From NCBI GenBank assembly GCA_009780175.1, contig WRAO01000018.1, positions 1 through 45,582 on the forward strand: a stretch of 45,582 nucleotides of DNA, given 5' to 3'. The stretch comes from Oscillospiraceae bacterium. Lineage in GTDB: Bacteria; Bacillota; Clostridia; Oscillospirales; Oscillospiraceae. A model generated the notes under the pieces. It was given only the letters and a program-made list of their open reading frames with translations, was not told where the DNA came from and made no database searches. The position numbers were made by a program, and so were the translations under genes. Below are positions 39,134 to 45,582 of this stretch, piece after piece (positions within the stretch are counted from its first letter, which is position 1; each line of letters begins with the position of its first letter).

Positions 39134-41464
39134 ATGAGTACAACGACAGTCACCATGATTAAAAAACGCGACGGACGGCTGGTGCCGTTTCATACGGACA
39201 AGATCGCGCATGCGATCACACAGGCGTTTAAGGCCACTTATAAGCCGGATAGTGAGGCGGTTGCTCTGAAACTGGCGGAGGAGGTGCTGGCCATCCTCGA
39301 AGCGGAGGGCGATGCACAGCCGGACGTGGAACATATACAAGATATAGTAGAGCGGGTGTTGATGGATAACGGCTACGTCACAACGGCGAAGGCCTATATC
39401 CTGTATCGCGCGGAGCGGAGCCGGCAGCGGGAGAAGAAGACGCGGCTCATGCAGAGCTATGCGGAGATCACCTTTGCGGATTCGAGAGATTCGGACATTA
39501 AGCGAGAGAACGCCAACATCGATGGGGACACGGCGATGGGGGTTATGCTCAAGTTTGGCTCTGAGGGCGCGAAGCAGTTTTACCACGGGCATGTGCTTAA
39601 CCAGACGCATGCAAAGGCGCATTCGGACGGGGACATTCATATTCACGATCTCGATTTTCTTACGCTGACGACTACTTGCTGTCAAATTGATATTATCAAA
39701 CTGTTCAAGGGCGGGTTCTCTACGGGACATGGGACGCTCCGCGAGCCGAATGACATCGCTTCTTACGCGGCGTTGGCGTGTATTGCGATTCAATCAAACC
39801 AGAATGACCAGCACGGCGGGCAGAGCATCATCAACTTTGACTATGGTATGGCGCAGGGTGTTGCGAAGACCTTTGTGCGGTTGTATCGGCAAAATCTGGC
39901 CAAGGCGCTGATGCTTTGGCGGGAGATGGAAGATCCGGATCAAGAGCTCAAGGCTATGGTCGCGGAGATCTACGAGCGGACGGGTCTGCGGCCTACGTTG
40001 GAGGGGTATGAGGCTTATCTGGCGGAAGAGCTGAAAGTCTTGACGGAGCGGTATGACGATGTGGAGGGGCTGAAGAAGGCCCAGAACGTCGCCGTTTATC
40101 ATGCAACCAAGGAGACGGACCGGGCGACGTTTCAGGCGATGGAGGCGTTTATCCATAATCTCAATACCATGCATTCCCGCGCGGGGGCGCAGACGCCGTT
40201 TTCGTCGATCAACTATGGGATGGACACCTCGCCTGAGGGGCGGATGGTGATGAAGAATCTTCTTCTGACTACCGAACAGGGGCTTGGCGGCGGAGAGACA
40301 CCGATTTTCCCGATTCAGGTGTTCCGCGTGAAAGATGGGATCAACCTGAATGAGGGTGAGCCGAACTATGATCTGTTTAAACTGGCTTGCCGCGTGAGTG
40401 CCAAGCGGCTGTTTCCGAACTTTGCTTTTGTGGACGCGCCATTTAACATCAAATATTACGATGGCCGCCCGGAGACGGAGATTGCCTATATGGGCTGCCG
40501 GACGCGCGTGATTGCGAACGTTCACGATCCGAAGCAGCAGATCGGCAATGGACGGGGGAATTTGAGCTTTACTTCAATCAATCTGCCGCGGCTTGCGATT
40601 CGGGCGAAGGGCGATATTCCACGCTTCTTTGAAGATTTGGATCAGCGGATTGATCTGGTTTGCGCGCAGCTGTTGGAGCGGTTTGAGATTCAGGCGAACA
40701 AGAAGGTGTTTAACTTCCCCTTCTTGATGGGGCAAGGGGTCTGGCTCGACAGTGAGAAGCTGGGTTGGGAAGACAATGTGCGTGAGGTGCTCAAGCACGG
40801 GACGCTCGCGGTTGGTTTTATCGGGCTGGCGGAGACGCTCACGGCACTTCTCGGGAAGCATCATGCGGAGAGTGAGCAGGCGCAGAATTTGGGGCTTGAG
40901 ATCATCAGCCATATGCGGACGAAACTGGATGAGCGGACGCAGCAGATGAAGATGAACTTTACCCTGATTTCTACCCCCGCCGAGGGGCTTGCGGGCCGCT
41001 TTGTGAAGATGGACACCGGTCTGTTCGGCAGCATTCCGGGTGTGACGGATAAGGATTATTATACCAACGGGTTCCATGTGCCGGTGGGATATCCGATTGC
41101 GGCGTTTGAAAAGATTCGTCTGGAGGCGCCTTACCATGCGCTGACGAACGCGGGGCACATCAGCTATGTTGAAATGGATGGCGATCCCAGCGAGAACTTG
41201 GAAGCGTTTGAGAAGATTGTACGCTTTATGCAGCAGTCTGGTGTGGGCTATGGGTCGATCAACCATCCGATTGACCGCGACCCGATCTGTGGGTTCTCGG
41301 GGATTATCAAGGATCAATGTCCGGGCTGTGGGAGACGAGAGGAGAAGGGCGGTGTGCCCTTTGAGCGCATCCGCCGGATCACGGGGTATTTGGTCGGTAC
41401 GTTGGAGCGGTTTAATAACGCGAAACGGGCGGAAGAGCGCGATCGTGTGAAGCATAACGTATAA
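39134..41464 (+). CDS. nrdD: Anaerobic (class III) ribonucleoside-triphosphate reductase
   Basis: A 776-aa glycyl radical enzyme that makes dNTPs without oxygen. The N-terminal ATP-cone (about 1-95, MIKKRDGRLVPFHTDKIAHA) gives allosteric control. The catalytic barrel contains DGDIHIHDLDFLTLTTTCCQ and HNLNTMHSRAGAQTPFSSIN. A zinc site near the end has CGFSG...QCPGCGRRE. The radical glycine is probably Gly751 in RITGYLVGTLERFNNAKRAEE. The ATG at 39134 follows AAGGAG. NrdR boxes at 39048-39095 indicate repression by NrdR. The activase gene nrdG is about 7 kb upstream on the other strand. Confidence 0.97.
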   Translation: MSTTTVTMIKKRDGRLVPFHTDKIAHAITQAFKATYKPDSEAVALKLAEEVLAILEAEGDAQPDVEHIQDIVERVLMDNGYVTTAKAYILYRAERSRQREKKTRLMQSYAEITFADSRDSDIKRENANIDGDTAMGVMLKFGSEGAKQFYHGHVLNQTHAKAHSDGDIHIHDLDFLTLTTTCCQIDIIKLFKGGFSTGHGTLREPNDIASYAALACIAIQSNQNDQHGGQSIINFDYGMAQGVAKTFVRLYRQNLAKALMLWREMEDPDQELKAMVAEIYERTGLRPTLEGYEAYLAEELKVLTERYDDVEGLKKAQNVAVYHATKETDRATFQAMEAFIHNLNTMHSRAGAQTPFSSINYGMDTSPEGRMVMKNLLLTTEQGLGGGETPIFPIQVFRVKDGINLNEGEPNYDLFKLACRVSAKRLFPNFAFVDAPFNIKYYDGRPETEIAYMGCRTRVIANVHDPKQQIGNGRGNLSFTSINLPRLAIRAKGDIPRFFEDLDQRIDLVCAQLLERFEIQANKKVFNFPFLMGQGVWLDSEKLGWEDNVREVLKHGTLAVGFIGLAETLTALLGKHHAESEQAQNLGLEIISHMRTKLDERTQQMKMNFTLISTPAEGLAGRFVKMDTGLFGSIPGVTDKDYYTNGFHVPVGYPIAAFEKIRLEAPYHALTNAGHISYVEMDGDPSENLEAFEKIVRFMQQSGVGYGSINHPIDRDPICGFSGIIKDQCPGCGRREEKGGVPFERIRRITGYLVGTLERFNNAKRAEERDRVKHNV

Positions 41465-41474
41465 AGACTTTGCA

Positions 41475-41510
41475 AAATAGACACCCAGTTTTAGGGCTGG
41501 GTGTCTATTT
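41475..41510 (+). terminator. nrdD terminator
   Basis: 14-bp arms AAATAGACACCCAG / CTGGGTGTCTATTT with loop TTTTAGGG, 10 bp after the nrdD stop. Confidence 0.88.
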
Positions 41511-41517
41511 CTGTCTA

Positions 41518-41546
41518 TTGACTTTGCGCGCGGAATCTATTATAAT
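41518..41546 (+). promoter_or_regulatory. tRNA-Ser promoter
   Basis: TTGACT (41518-41523), 17-nt spacer, TATAAT (41541-41546), 14 bp before the tRNA 5' end. Confidence 0.9.
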
Positions 41547-41560
41547 GGCTCAGCGACTGT

Positions 41561-41648
41561 GGAGAGATGTCCGAGTGGTCGAAGGTGCAACATTGGAAAT
41601 GTTGTGTACCGCAAGGTACCGGAGGTTCGAATCCTCTTCTCTCCGCCA
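41561..41648 (+). tRNA. tRNA-Ser(GGA)
   Basis: An 88-nt class II tRNA with encoded CCA. The acceptor stem GGAGAGA/TCTCTCC is perfect, followed by discriminator G. The anticodon stem CAACA/TGTTG holds loop TTGGAAA with anticodon GGA (reads UCC and UCU). The long variable arm GTACC...GGTACC identifies it as serine. The T-loop is TTCGAAT. A lower-G+C mobile region begins right after the 3' end, a classic integration site. Confidence 0.97.
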
Positions 41649-41718
41649 AGTGGAACAAATACGAACCCCGTCATAATTGGGAATGTCATCGTGTTTGTGT
41701 CCAAACTGTAGCACTATG

Positions 41719-41762
41719 TAAAACCCAAGGAGTGGGTGGCGAAATGCCACCCACTCCTTGGG
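41719..41762 (-). terminator. Terminator of the relaxase transcript
   Basis: Perfect 17-bp arms CCCAAGGAGTGGGTGGC / GCCACCCACTCCTTGGG (41724-41740, 41746-41762), loop GAAAT. On the minus strand it is followed by TTTTAC. It lies two bases after the stop codon of the small gene at 41765. Confidence 0.85.
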
Positions 41763-41764
41763 CG

Positions 41765-41926
41765 TTATTCTCCTTTTTGTTCTTTATTCTTTTTCCATTC
41801 CTCAAACTCCCGCTTGCCCTCTTCTGAATCAAAGAATTTTTGAATCTCTGGGAGCAACCGCCGTGCCAGTCGTTCTAAGGCTTCTTTCGGAATTTGGAAG
41901 TCGTCCTCTTTCTTCTTTTTTGCCAT
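41765..41926 (-). CDS. Small charged protein downstream of the relaxase
   Basis: A 53-aa protein: a lysine-rich start MAKKKKEDDF, the central phrase IPKEALERLARRLLPEIQKFF, then DSEEGKREFEEWKKNKEQKGE. It should form one or two charged helices. The ATG at 41926 follows GGAGG at short spacing. It is the last gene of the relaxase transcript, 40 bp after mob, and is closed by a strong terminator. Small proteins of this kind next to relaxases in clostridial elements suggest an accessory role in mobilization, but that is inference. Confidence 0.72.
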   Translation of the reverse strand: MAKKKKEDDFQIPKEALERLARRLLPEIQKFFDSEEGKREFEEWKKNKEQKGE

Positions 41927-41966
41927 GCGCCCTCCAGCTATTGAATTTTCAAGCTACAATGCGGCT

Positions 41967-43136
41967 TTATCGCTCTAAATCGTGACCCCCTCTCGTTCGT
42001 TCTCGTCTTTGGGTTCTGCTCAAAATCTCATCTACCGCTTCCTTTCCAAGAAGTTTGCGGATTCTGTTGAATCGGTTTTGGACTTTTTGTGATTGCTGTT
42101 TCAGTTGATAATTTTCTTTTTTGAGGTCTAACACTTGATTTTTCAGCGGCTCTAGTTGATTTTGCGCTCTGTCTAACTGGTGCTCTAGGCTTGCCACCCT
42201 GTCCAACGCCCATTTGTGGTGAGAAAGCACCTTTTGCACCATCGCCTTTAGTGCCTTAAACAGTGGCGCAATCTTGGATTTGTAAGCCTTTGCGCTCTGC
42301 AAAGGTTGTGGCTCTGGTAGTTGCCACTTAGGGGAAGTGTCGTACTCGTGGACTAATTTCTCAAATTTGGCTCGGTGTTCATTGAGATTTTTTATCCTAC
42401 CTTTTCCGCTTTCCAACGCCCCTTGCAAGTCCTCAACTTTGACCTCAAGCTGTGCCACTTCTTCCGATCGGACTTTCTTGGTGTAGTCCAGCACGGACAA
42501 GTGTTTTTCGTGCGTTCCCAACTGCTCCCATTCGATGCCATGTCGCTCCATGACTTGGGCGATCTGTTCTTTTTCGGCTTGTACCCATTGATTCCACTCG
42601 GTTTCCTGTCGGCTACCACCTTTGAAACCCTGTGTGGCTAGGGCTTGTTTGAGGGAAACCCTCGTATCGAGCCCACGACTGCTGCCAGTGGTGAAAGGCA
42701 CAAAATCAATGTGGATGTGCGGCGTGGCCTCATCCATGTGCAGATGAACCGAGAATACCCGCATATTCGGATTGCGACTTTGGAACGACTGATAATACTC
42801 GTCCAAAATCCGCTCCGCCAGTCGCCCTTTATCCGTCTGGGCGTTCATGTCATCACGGTTCCCAACTTGCAGGATAATCTCATGGAATGGCTTTTCCTGT
42901 TTGCCAGAGCGGATCTTCTCGTAGTAGTCAGAGATACACCTGTCAGCCCTCGTCTGCTTGGCGTTATACCGCTCTACCGCCGCTCCAAACAACTCTTGAT
43001 ACACTTCTCGAATATCATCATTGCAATAGGAGCGGTTGAGGTGCGCCCGCTGTGGATCGGTGTTGTGTGCATGGAATTTCCGTGTGTTATGGTTGACCGA
43101 GCCTTTGCCAACCATGACGCTGATGGTTCGTTTCAT
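41967..43136 (-). CDS. mobV: MobV-type relaxase (Pre/Mob plasmid recombination family)
   Basis: A 389-aa DNA-nicking relaxase that starts conjugal transfer at oriT. The N-terminus has ARKF-like HNTRKFHAHNTDPQR with the early conserved asparagine/arginine segment. The metal-binding histidine motif is HMDEATPHIHIDFVPF (about 133-148), the HxDExTPHxH signature of MOBV. The C-terminal half is a long coiled coil (about 225-370) with LEVKVEDLQGALE and LKNQVLDLKKENYQLKQQ. The start has AGGAGG. No type IV secretion genes are present in this window, so the element would be mobilized by helper functions. Confidence 0.93.
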   Translation of the reverse strand: MKRTISVMVGKGSVNHNTRKFHAHNTDPQRAHLNRSYCNDDIREVYQELFGAAVERYNAKQTRADRCISDYYEKIRSGKQEKPFHEIILQVGNRDDMNAQTDKGRLAERILDEYYQSFQSRNPNMRVFSVHLHMDEATPHIHIDFVPFTTGSSRGLDTRVSLKQALATQGFKGGSRQETEWNQWVQAEKEQIAQVMERHGIEWEQLGTHEKHLSVLDYTKKVRSEEVAQLEVKVEDLQGALESGKGRIKNLNEHRAKFEKLVHEYDTSPKWQLPEPQPLQSAKAYKSKIAPLFKALKAMVQKVLSHHKWALDRVASLEHQLDRAQNQLEPLKNQVLDLKKENYQLKQQSQKVQNRFNRIRKLLGKEAVDEILSRTQRRERTRGGHDLER

Positions 43137-43184
43137 AGTCCTCCTAAATCGTCTAAATTTGGTGCGTCAGCACCCATCAAGGTT

Positions 43185-43361
43185 TTGTTACTTTTGTCAA
43201 AAGTAACGCAAAAGCACTTTTGACATTCCGCCTAGCGGCTACACGTCAAAAGCGCATTGCGCCCTTCGGGGAGGCTTGGGGCTTCGCCCCGCCGTCTGCG
43301 GACGGCTCCCCGGCGCACTATCGTGCGCTCCAAAACCAGGCTAGTCGCCGCCTGGTTTTGG
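43185..43361. other. Palindrome-rich region upstream of the relaxase, candidate oriT
   Basis: A perfect hairpin GTTACTTTTG-T-CAAAAGTAAC (43185-43205) is followed by CAAAAG/CTTTTG repeats. Further along are GC-rich hairpins, including GGGGCTTCGCCCC and CCAAAACCAGGC/GCCTGGTTTTGG (about 43331-43361). In MobV elements oriT lies just upstream of mob. The nick site is not identified. Confidence 0.5.
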
Positions 43362-43388
43362 AAAGTTCAAGGGCTTTGCGGTTGAGCT

Positions 43389-43547
43389 TTAGCTCTTGTG
43401 CCGTTCTCTCCGAATGTCGTTCCTGCCCCCGATTTCCGTAGCGGCGTTGTCGTACCCCTGATGCGCTTCGCCGCTTTTGTGGCCTCGTGGCACATTCTTG
43501 GGCTTTGGTATCCCATTCGGACGGTCATTTAGTTTTTGTGGGGCGAT
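43389..43547 (-). pseudogene. Small basic protein gene without a normal start codon, upstream of mob
   Basis: An open frame of 52 residues reads KLNDRPNGIPKPKNVPRGHK followed by SGEAHQGYDNAATEIGGRND and IRRERHKS, then TAA. The composition is protein-like, rich in glycine, lysine and arginine. A strong AAAGGAGGG site precedes it, but the codon at the right distance (43547-43545) is ATC, preceded by ATA. No ATG, GTG or TTG is available between the upstream in-frame stop and this point. Either it uses a rare start codon or the start has been mutated. It precedes the relaxase in the same direction. Function unknown. Confidence 0.45.
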
Positions 43548-43576
43548 TATTTCCCTCCTTTCGGTCGGTGAAAGTG

Positions 43577-43629
43577 AAAACCCTTACCTAGCTAACAAGG
43601 TGGCTCCTTGTTGGTTAGGTAAGGGTTTT
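43577..43629. other. 24-bp stem hairpin in the leader of the mob transcript
   Basis: Arms 43577-43600 and 43606-43629 (AAAACCCTTACCTAGCTAAC... and its complement) pair over 24 bases with two mismatches that become G-U pairs in the plus-strand transcript; loop TGGCT. Placed between an AT-rich promoter-like site and the small ORF at 43547. It could act as a terminator or attenuator. Confidence 0.7.
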
Positions 43630-43696
43630 GCGAATTTATGTGGTGGATGTTATTTGGTTTTCGTCGGGTTCGTCGATTAAATATCTTCACAATCAT

Positions 43697-43705
43697 ATTA
43701 TATCA
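43697..43705 (-). promoter_or_regulatory. Possible extended -10 promoter of the mob transcript
   Basis: On the minus strand TGATATAAT, a perfect extended -10; no good -35 at standard spacing. The leader would pass through the 43577-43629 hairpin. Confidence 0.4.
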
Positions 43706-43834
43706 TGCTTGTCAATACCCAAACCAAATATTTTTCCCAGTCTGAAAAGAAAGTATACATTAGGGGCGAAAAAAGAACATTACCAGCCGAAAAACAGACC
43801 GCAGGGCGCTTGCCGCCCCTGCAAACCCCGGCAG

Positions 43835-43886
43835 ACCAATCGGGGCGAATTAAGCCAAAGAAACGGCTTAATTCGCCCCGATTGGT
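43835..43886. repeat. Perfect 22-bp inverted repeat
   Basis: Arms 43835-43856 and 43865-43886 (ACCAATCGGGGCGAATTAAG... and complement) with loop AAAGAAAC. No T-tract on either side. A smaller GCAGGG...CCCTGC hairpin precedes it at 43801-43822. The rest of 43630-43990 shows no gene. Confidence 0.8.
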
Positions 43887-43990
43887 TCAATGTGCAAAGT
43901 CTCAGTTTTCATGCGTTAAGTCAAGGCTAAACGGTTCTGAGGAATTTGCTTATTATTGACAGTTTCTTTTCATTTCGACTAAGGGTCAGA

Positions 43991-44995
43991 CTATTCAAGA
44001 TTCTCTTGGTTTCGCCTTGACTTTCCTTTGGGTGCATCCACTGCCCACGATTGTGGTTTTTTTATTTCTTCACGAATAATTTGTTCAAGCATGGAATCTT
44101 GTCTCTCAGGACTTAGCAACGAAACAAGGTTTACACACGAAAGATATCGTTCGATTTGATGGATGGCGCTGTAGTAGTAATTCAGTTGTTCAAGCGATTT
44201 TTTATATACAAGCATTGTAGTTCCAGCGAATAACTCTACAACTGCACCTGTAGCTGCTGCAATGATTGCCACTTCAATTCCAACATCAATAGGCAGTAGA
44301 GGAATAAGTACTGCAACAACTAATAGCACAAAGCCTGCAACACACATTCTTTTTGCTAAATTAAATGAAGATTCTGCCTGAGTTCTACTTATTTCGTAAT
44401 ACCTTTTCATTTCACTCAACGCTGTTTTATGGAGGTCAAGTGGGTCATATAGTGGCTGCATTTTTTTGAAGGTCTTTGAATATGTACTCGAATCGCTTGA
44501 ATCCTGCTCAATGGAATCAGCAATTATTTTAGACAAACCTTTCTTCCCAATTCGTTGGTTGAACTCTGCTACTTTGAGCTCAATATCTGCCTGATCCCTT
44601 TCAACTAATCTCTGCTTTCGCATGGCAAGTACTAGAGAAAAAGCAGTTAAAAACACGGCTACACTAGCAACAACAACAGCAAGTTCTTGGGAATCAAGAT
44701 CTCTTGCATAGACATCCGGCACCAGCATAGCGACTAAGGGTAGTATTATGCCCAGAGTAGTGCCAGCAATCGTTGACCAAAACACAGCCTTTTTCTGCAG
44801 TGCCTTTTTCGTCTCTTTTCGCCTTTCAACTTCTTGATTAGAGTCTCTGGAGCCCAGTGTATCTACCCTCTGTTTAAGCTCTTCAATCGTCTGATAACGC
44901 TTTTTTTCAACTTCTTGCTTGGAGTTTTCGAAGTTCTGTATATTTACCGTATCCTCTTCCTGAAAGGGTTCTGATTTTTCCTTGGATGTATTCAT
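43991..44995 (-). CDS. Four-TM protein resembling the TRADD-N-associated 2-TM family
   Basis: A 334-aa membrane protein. Residues 1-70 are charged and predicted coiled coil. TM helices lie at about 72-93, 105-125, 215-236 and 240-263. The second half, ALSEMKRYYEISRTQAESSF then NLAKRMCVAGFVLLVV, IIAAATGAVVELFAGTTMLVY and KKSLEQLNYYYSAIHQIERY, resembles the two-TM domain known as cyanobacterial TRADD-N-associated. That family has been linked to bacterial conflict systems. The match is by eye. The gene is carried on the tRNA-Ser element, AT-rich, divergent from an XRE gene, with a GGGGGG site before ATG 44995. An abortive-infection or immunity role is inference. Confidence 0.7.
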   Translation of the reverse strand: MNTSKEKSEPFQEEDTVNIQNFENSKQEVEKKRYQTIEELKQRVDTLGSRDSNQEVERRKETKKALQKKAVFWSTIAGTTLGIILPLVAMLVPDVYARDLDSQELAVVVASVAVFLTAFSLVLAMRKQRLVERDQADIELKVAEFNQRIGKKGLSKIIADSIEQDSSDSSTYSKTFKKMQPLYDPLDLHKTALSEMKRYYEISRTQAESSFNLAKRMCVAGFVLLVVAVLIPLLPIDVGIEVAIIAAATGAVVELFAGTTMLVYKKSLEQLNYYYSAIHQIERYLSCVNLVSLLSPERQDSMLEQIIREEIKKPQSWAVDAPKGKSRRNQENLE

Positions 44996-45061
44996 GCTTT
45001 ATTCCCCCCTTTTTACCCTAAATTGAAAATAGCATTTTAGCCATACTCAAAAATTCACCTC

Positions 45062-45083
45062 ATATGTGCAGGTGTGCACATAT
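45062..45083. promoter_or_regulatory. Palindrome between the four-TM gene and the XRE gene
   Basis: ATATGTGCA-GGTG-TGCACATAT, perfect 9-bp arms, about 66 bp upstream of the four-TM gene start. Possible operator for the divergent XRE regulator. Apart from the promoter at 45206, nothing else is seen in 44996-45260. Confidence 0.55.
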
Positions 45084-45205
45084 AAAGTCGATACGATATC
45101 CGTCGAAAAAGCAGGTAACGAACAAAAGAATTGTACCATAAGACTACTCCAAAGTCTACCTTTGCTATGCGTATGTGTCCGAATAAATTTATTTCATTTT
45201 TCGGA

Positions 45206-45234
45206 TTGACACAATTCTTATTTTGAGATATACT
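45206..45234 (+). promoter_or_regulatory. Consensus promoter of the XRE gene
   Basis: TTGACA (45206-45211), 17-nt spacer, TATACT (45229-45234), 26 bp before the start codon. Confidence 0.85.
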
Positions 45235-45260
45235 GTCCTAGACAAGGAGGGGTGCTATAT

Positions 45261-45582
45261 ATGGAAATCGTATCTAACCGCTTGAGACATCTACGGAAAA
45301 CACTCAACTACTCCCAAATAAAAATGGCGAATATCCTCGGTATCACACAATCTAGTCTCCATCGCTATGAAACTGATGCCAGCGAGCCACCTCAAAAGAT
45401 ACTACTCTGGTATGCCGATCATTTTGACGTATCAATGGATTACATCTTCGGTAGGTGTGACGAGCCACAGGGCAAGCTATACGAGTTCAAACCGAAAATA
45501 GAGGATAACGAGCAAATGCGGGAGTTCGTGGAAATGTGCTTTGACCCAAGTTCCCCTATGAACGCAAGGTTAAAGGATATGC
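45261..45582 (+). CDS. XRE family regulator, cut by the window end
   Basis: Starts at ATG 45261 after AAGGAGG and stays open for 107 codons to the window end. The N-terminal HTH reads NRLRHLRKTLNYSQIKMANI followed by LGITQSSLHRYETDASEPP. Then KILLWYADHFDVSMDYIFGR is the usual HTH_3 closing region with the LL.YA..F.VS.DY..G pattern. An extra C-terminal part (EPQGKLYEFKPKIEDNEQMR) continues beyond the window. It is divergent from the four-TM protein and is probably the control gene of the mobile element. Confidence 0.9.
   Translation, partial: MEIVSNRLRHLRKTLNYSQIKMANILGITQSSLHRYETDASEPPQKILLWYADHFDVSMDYIFGRCDEPQGKLYEFKPKIEDNEQMREFVEMCFDPSSPMNARLKDM

Larger units (their letters stand above)
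41649..45582. mobile_element. Putative integrated mobilizable element at tRNA-Ser, right end outside the window
   Basis: From the tRNA 3' end onward the sequence changes in base composition and gene type: a MobV relaxase, two tiny proteins, a hairpin-rich non-coding stretch, a membrane protein with four TM helices and an XRE regulator. The left attachment site would be within the tRNA 3' end (TTCGAATCCTCTTCTCTCC). No integrase is seen up to 45582, so it should lie beyond the window; a repeat of the tRNA end would mark the right boundary. Confidence 0.65.

Noticed and set aside
43628-43930. Plus-strand 100-codon open frame in the mobile element
   Set aside because: It runs through perfect inverted repeats and lacks a ribosome site.

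Overview
The window reads as a chromosomal segment of a Gram-positive, endospore-forming, anaerobic Clostridia-type Firmicute of the gut or rumen kind, with fairly high G+C and strongly G-biased coding strands. The evidence is spoIIR, a perfect CIRCE element in front of hrcA-grpE-dnaK-dnaJ, an oxygen-sensitive class III ribonucleotide reductase (nrdD and nrdG), consensus sigma-A promoters with 17-nt spacers, AGGAGG-type ribosome sites, and many small hairpin repeats between genes and sometimes inside them. This placement is inference from gene content; no 16S gene is present.

Layout. 1-2690: an FCD-type GntR regulator with a palindromic operator on its promoter, then a biotin-dependent carboxyltransferase gene broken by a 1-base frameshift. 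2700-3245: nested intergenic repeats. 3286-6604 (minus): a TetR regulator and an ABC exporter operon (ATPase, CPBP membrane protein, permease), with similar operator-like palindromes at both promoters. 6935-9439: a small membrane protein divergent from a BlaI/M56 (BlaR1-like) pair. 9500-12082 (minus): a large NB-ARC/TPR signalling ATPase of the STAND class. 12210-15680: an Rrf2 regulator divergent from apgM-type phosphoglycerate mutase, ispE and spoIIR. 16025-20969: the CIRCE-controlled chaperone operon. 21129-24810: two different FAD oxidoreductases with an AT-rich RhuM-HEPN fusion gene packed between them. 24830-30372: an arginine biosynthesis cluster argC-argJ-argB-argD-argF behind an ARG-box promoter, followed by an AI-2E family permease. 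31601-38880 (mostly minus): nrdG, a small ferritin-like protein, a nucleotidyltransferase/degenerate phosphohexomutase fusion, an XRE plus ribbon-helix-helix pair divergent from a small orphan gene, an ABC-F ATPase and two membrane proteins. 39027-41464: nrdD with two NrdR boxes. 41561-41648: tRNA-Ser(GGA). 41649-end: a lower-G+C element abutting the tRNA 3' end, with a MobV relaxase, two very small proteins, a hairpin-rich region that may hold oriT, a four-TM protein resembling the TRADD-N-associated 2-TM family, and an XRE regulator cut by the window end.

How it fits together. Most of the window is core metabolism and stress response with recognisable local control (CIRCE/HrcA, ARG box/ArgR, NrdR boxes). 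Set into this are accessory units that look like conflict or signalling modules: the STAND ATPase, the RhuM-HEPN fusion, the XRE/RHH module and the tRNA-Ser element. The RhuM-HEPN fusion and the four-TM protein on the element are the best candidates for undescribed defence or abortive-infection functions; both are proposals from domain resemblance and context, not demonstrated activities.
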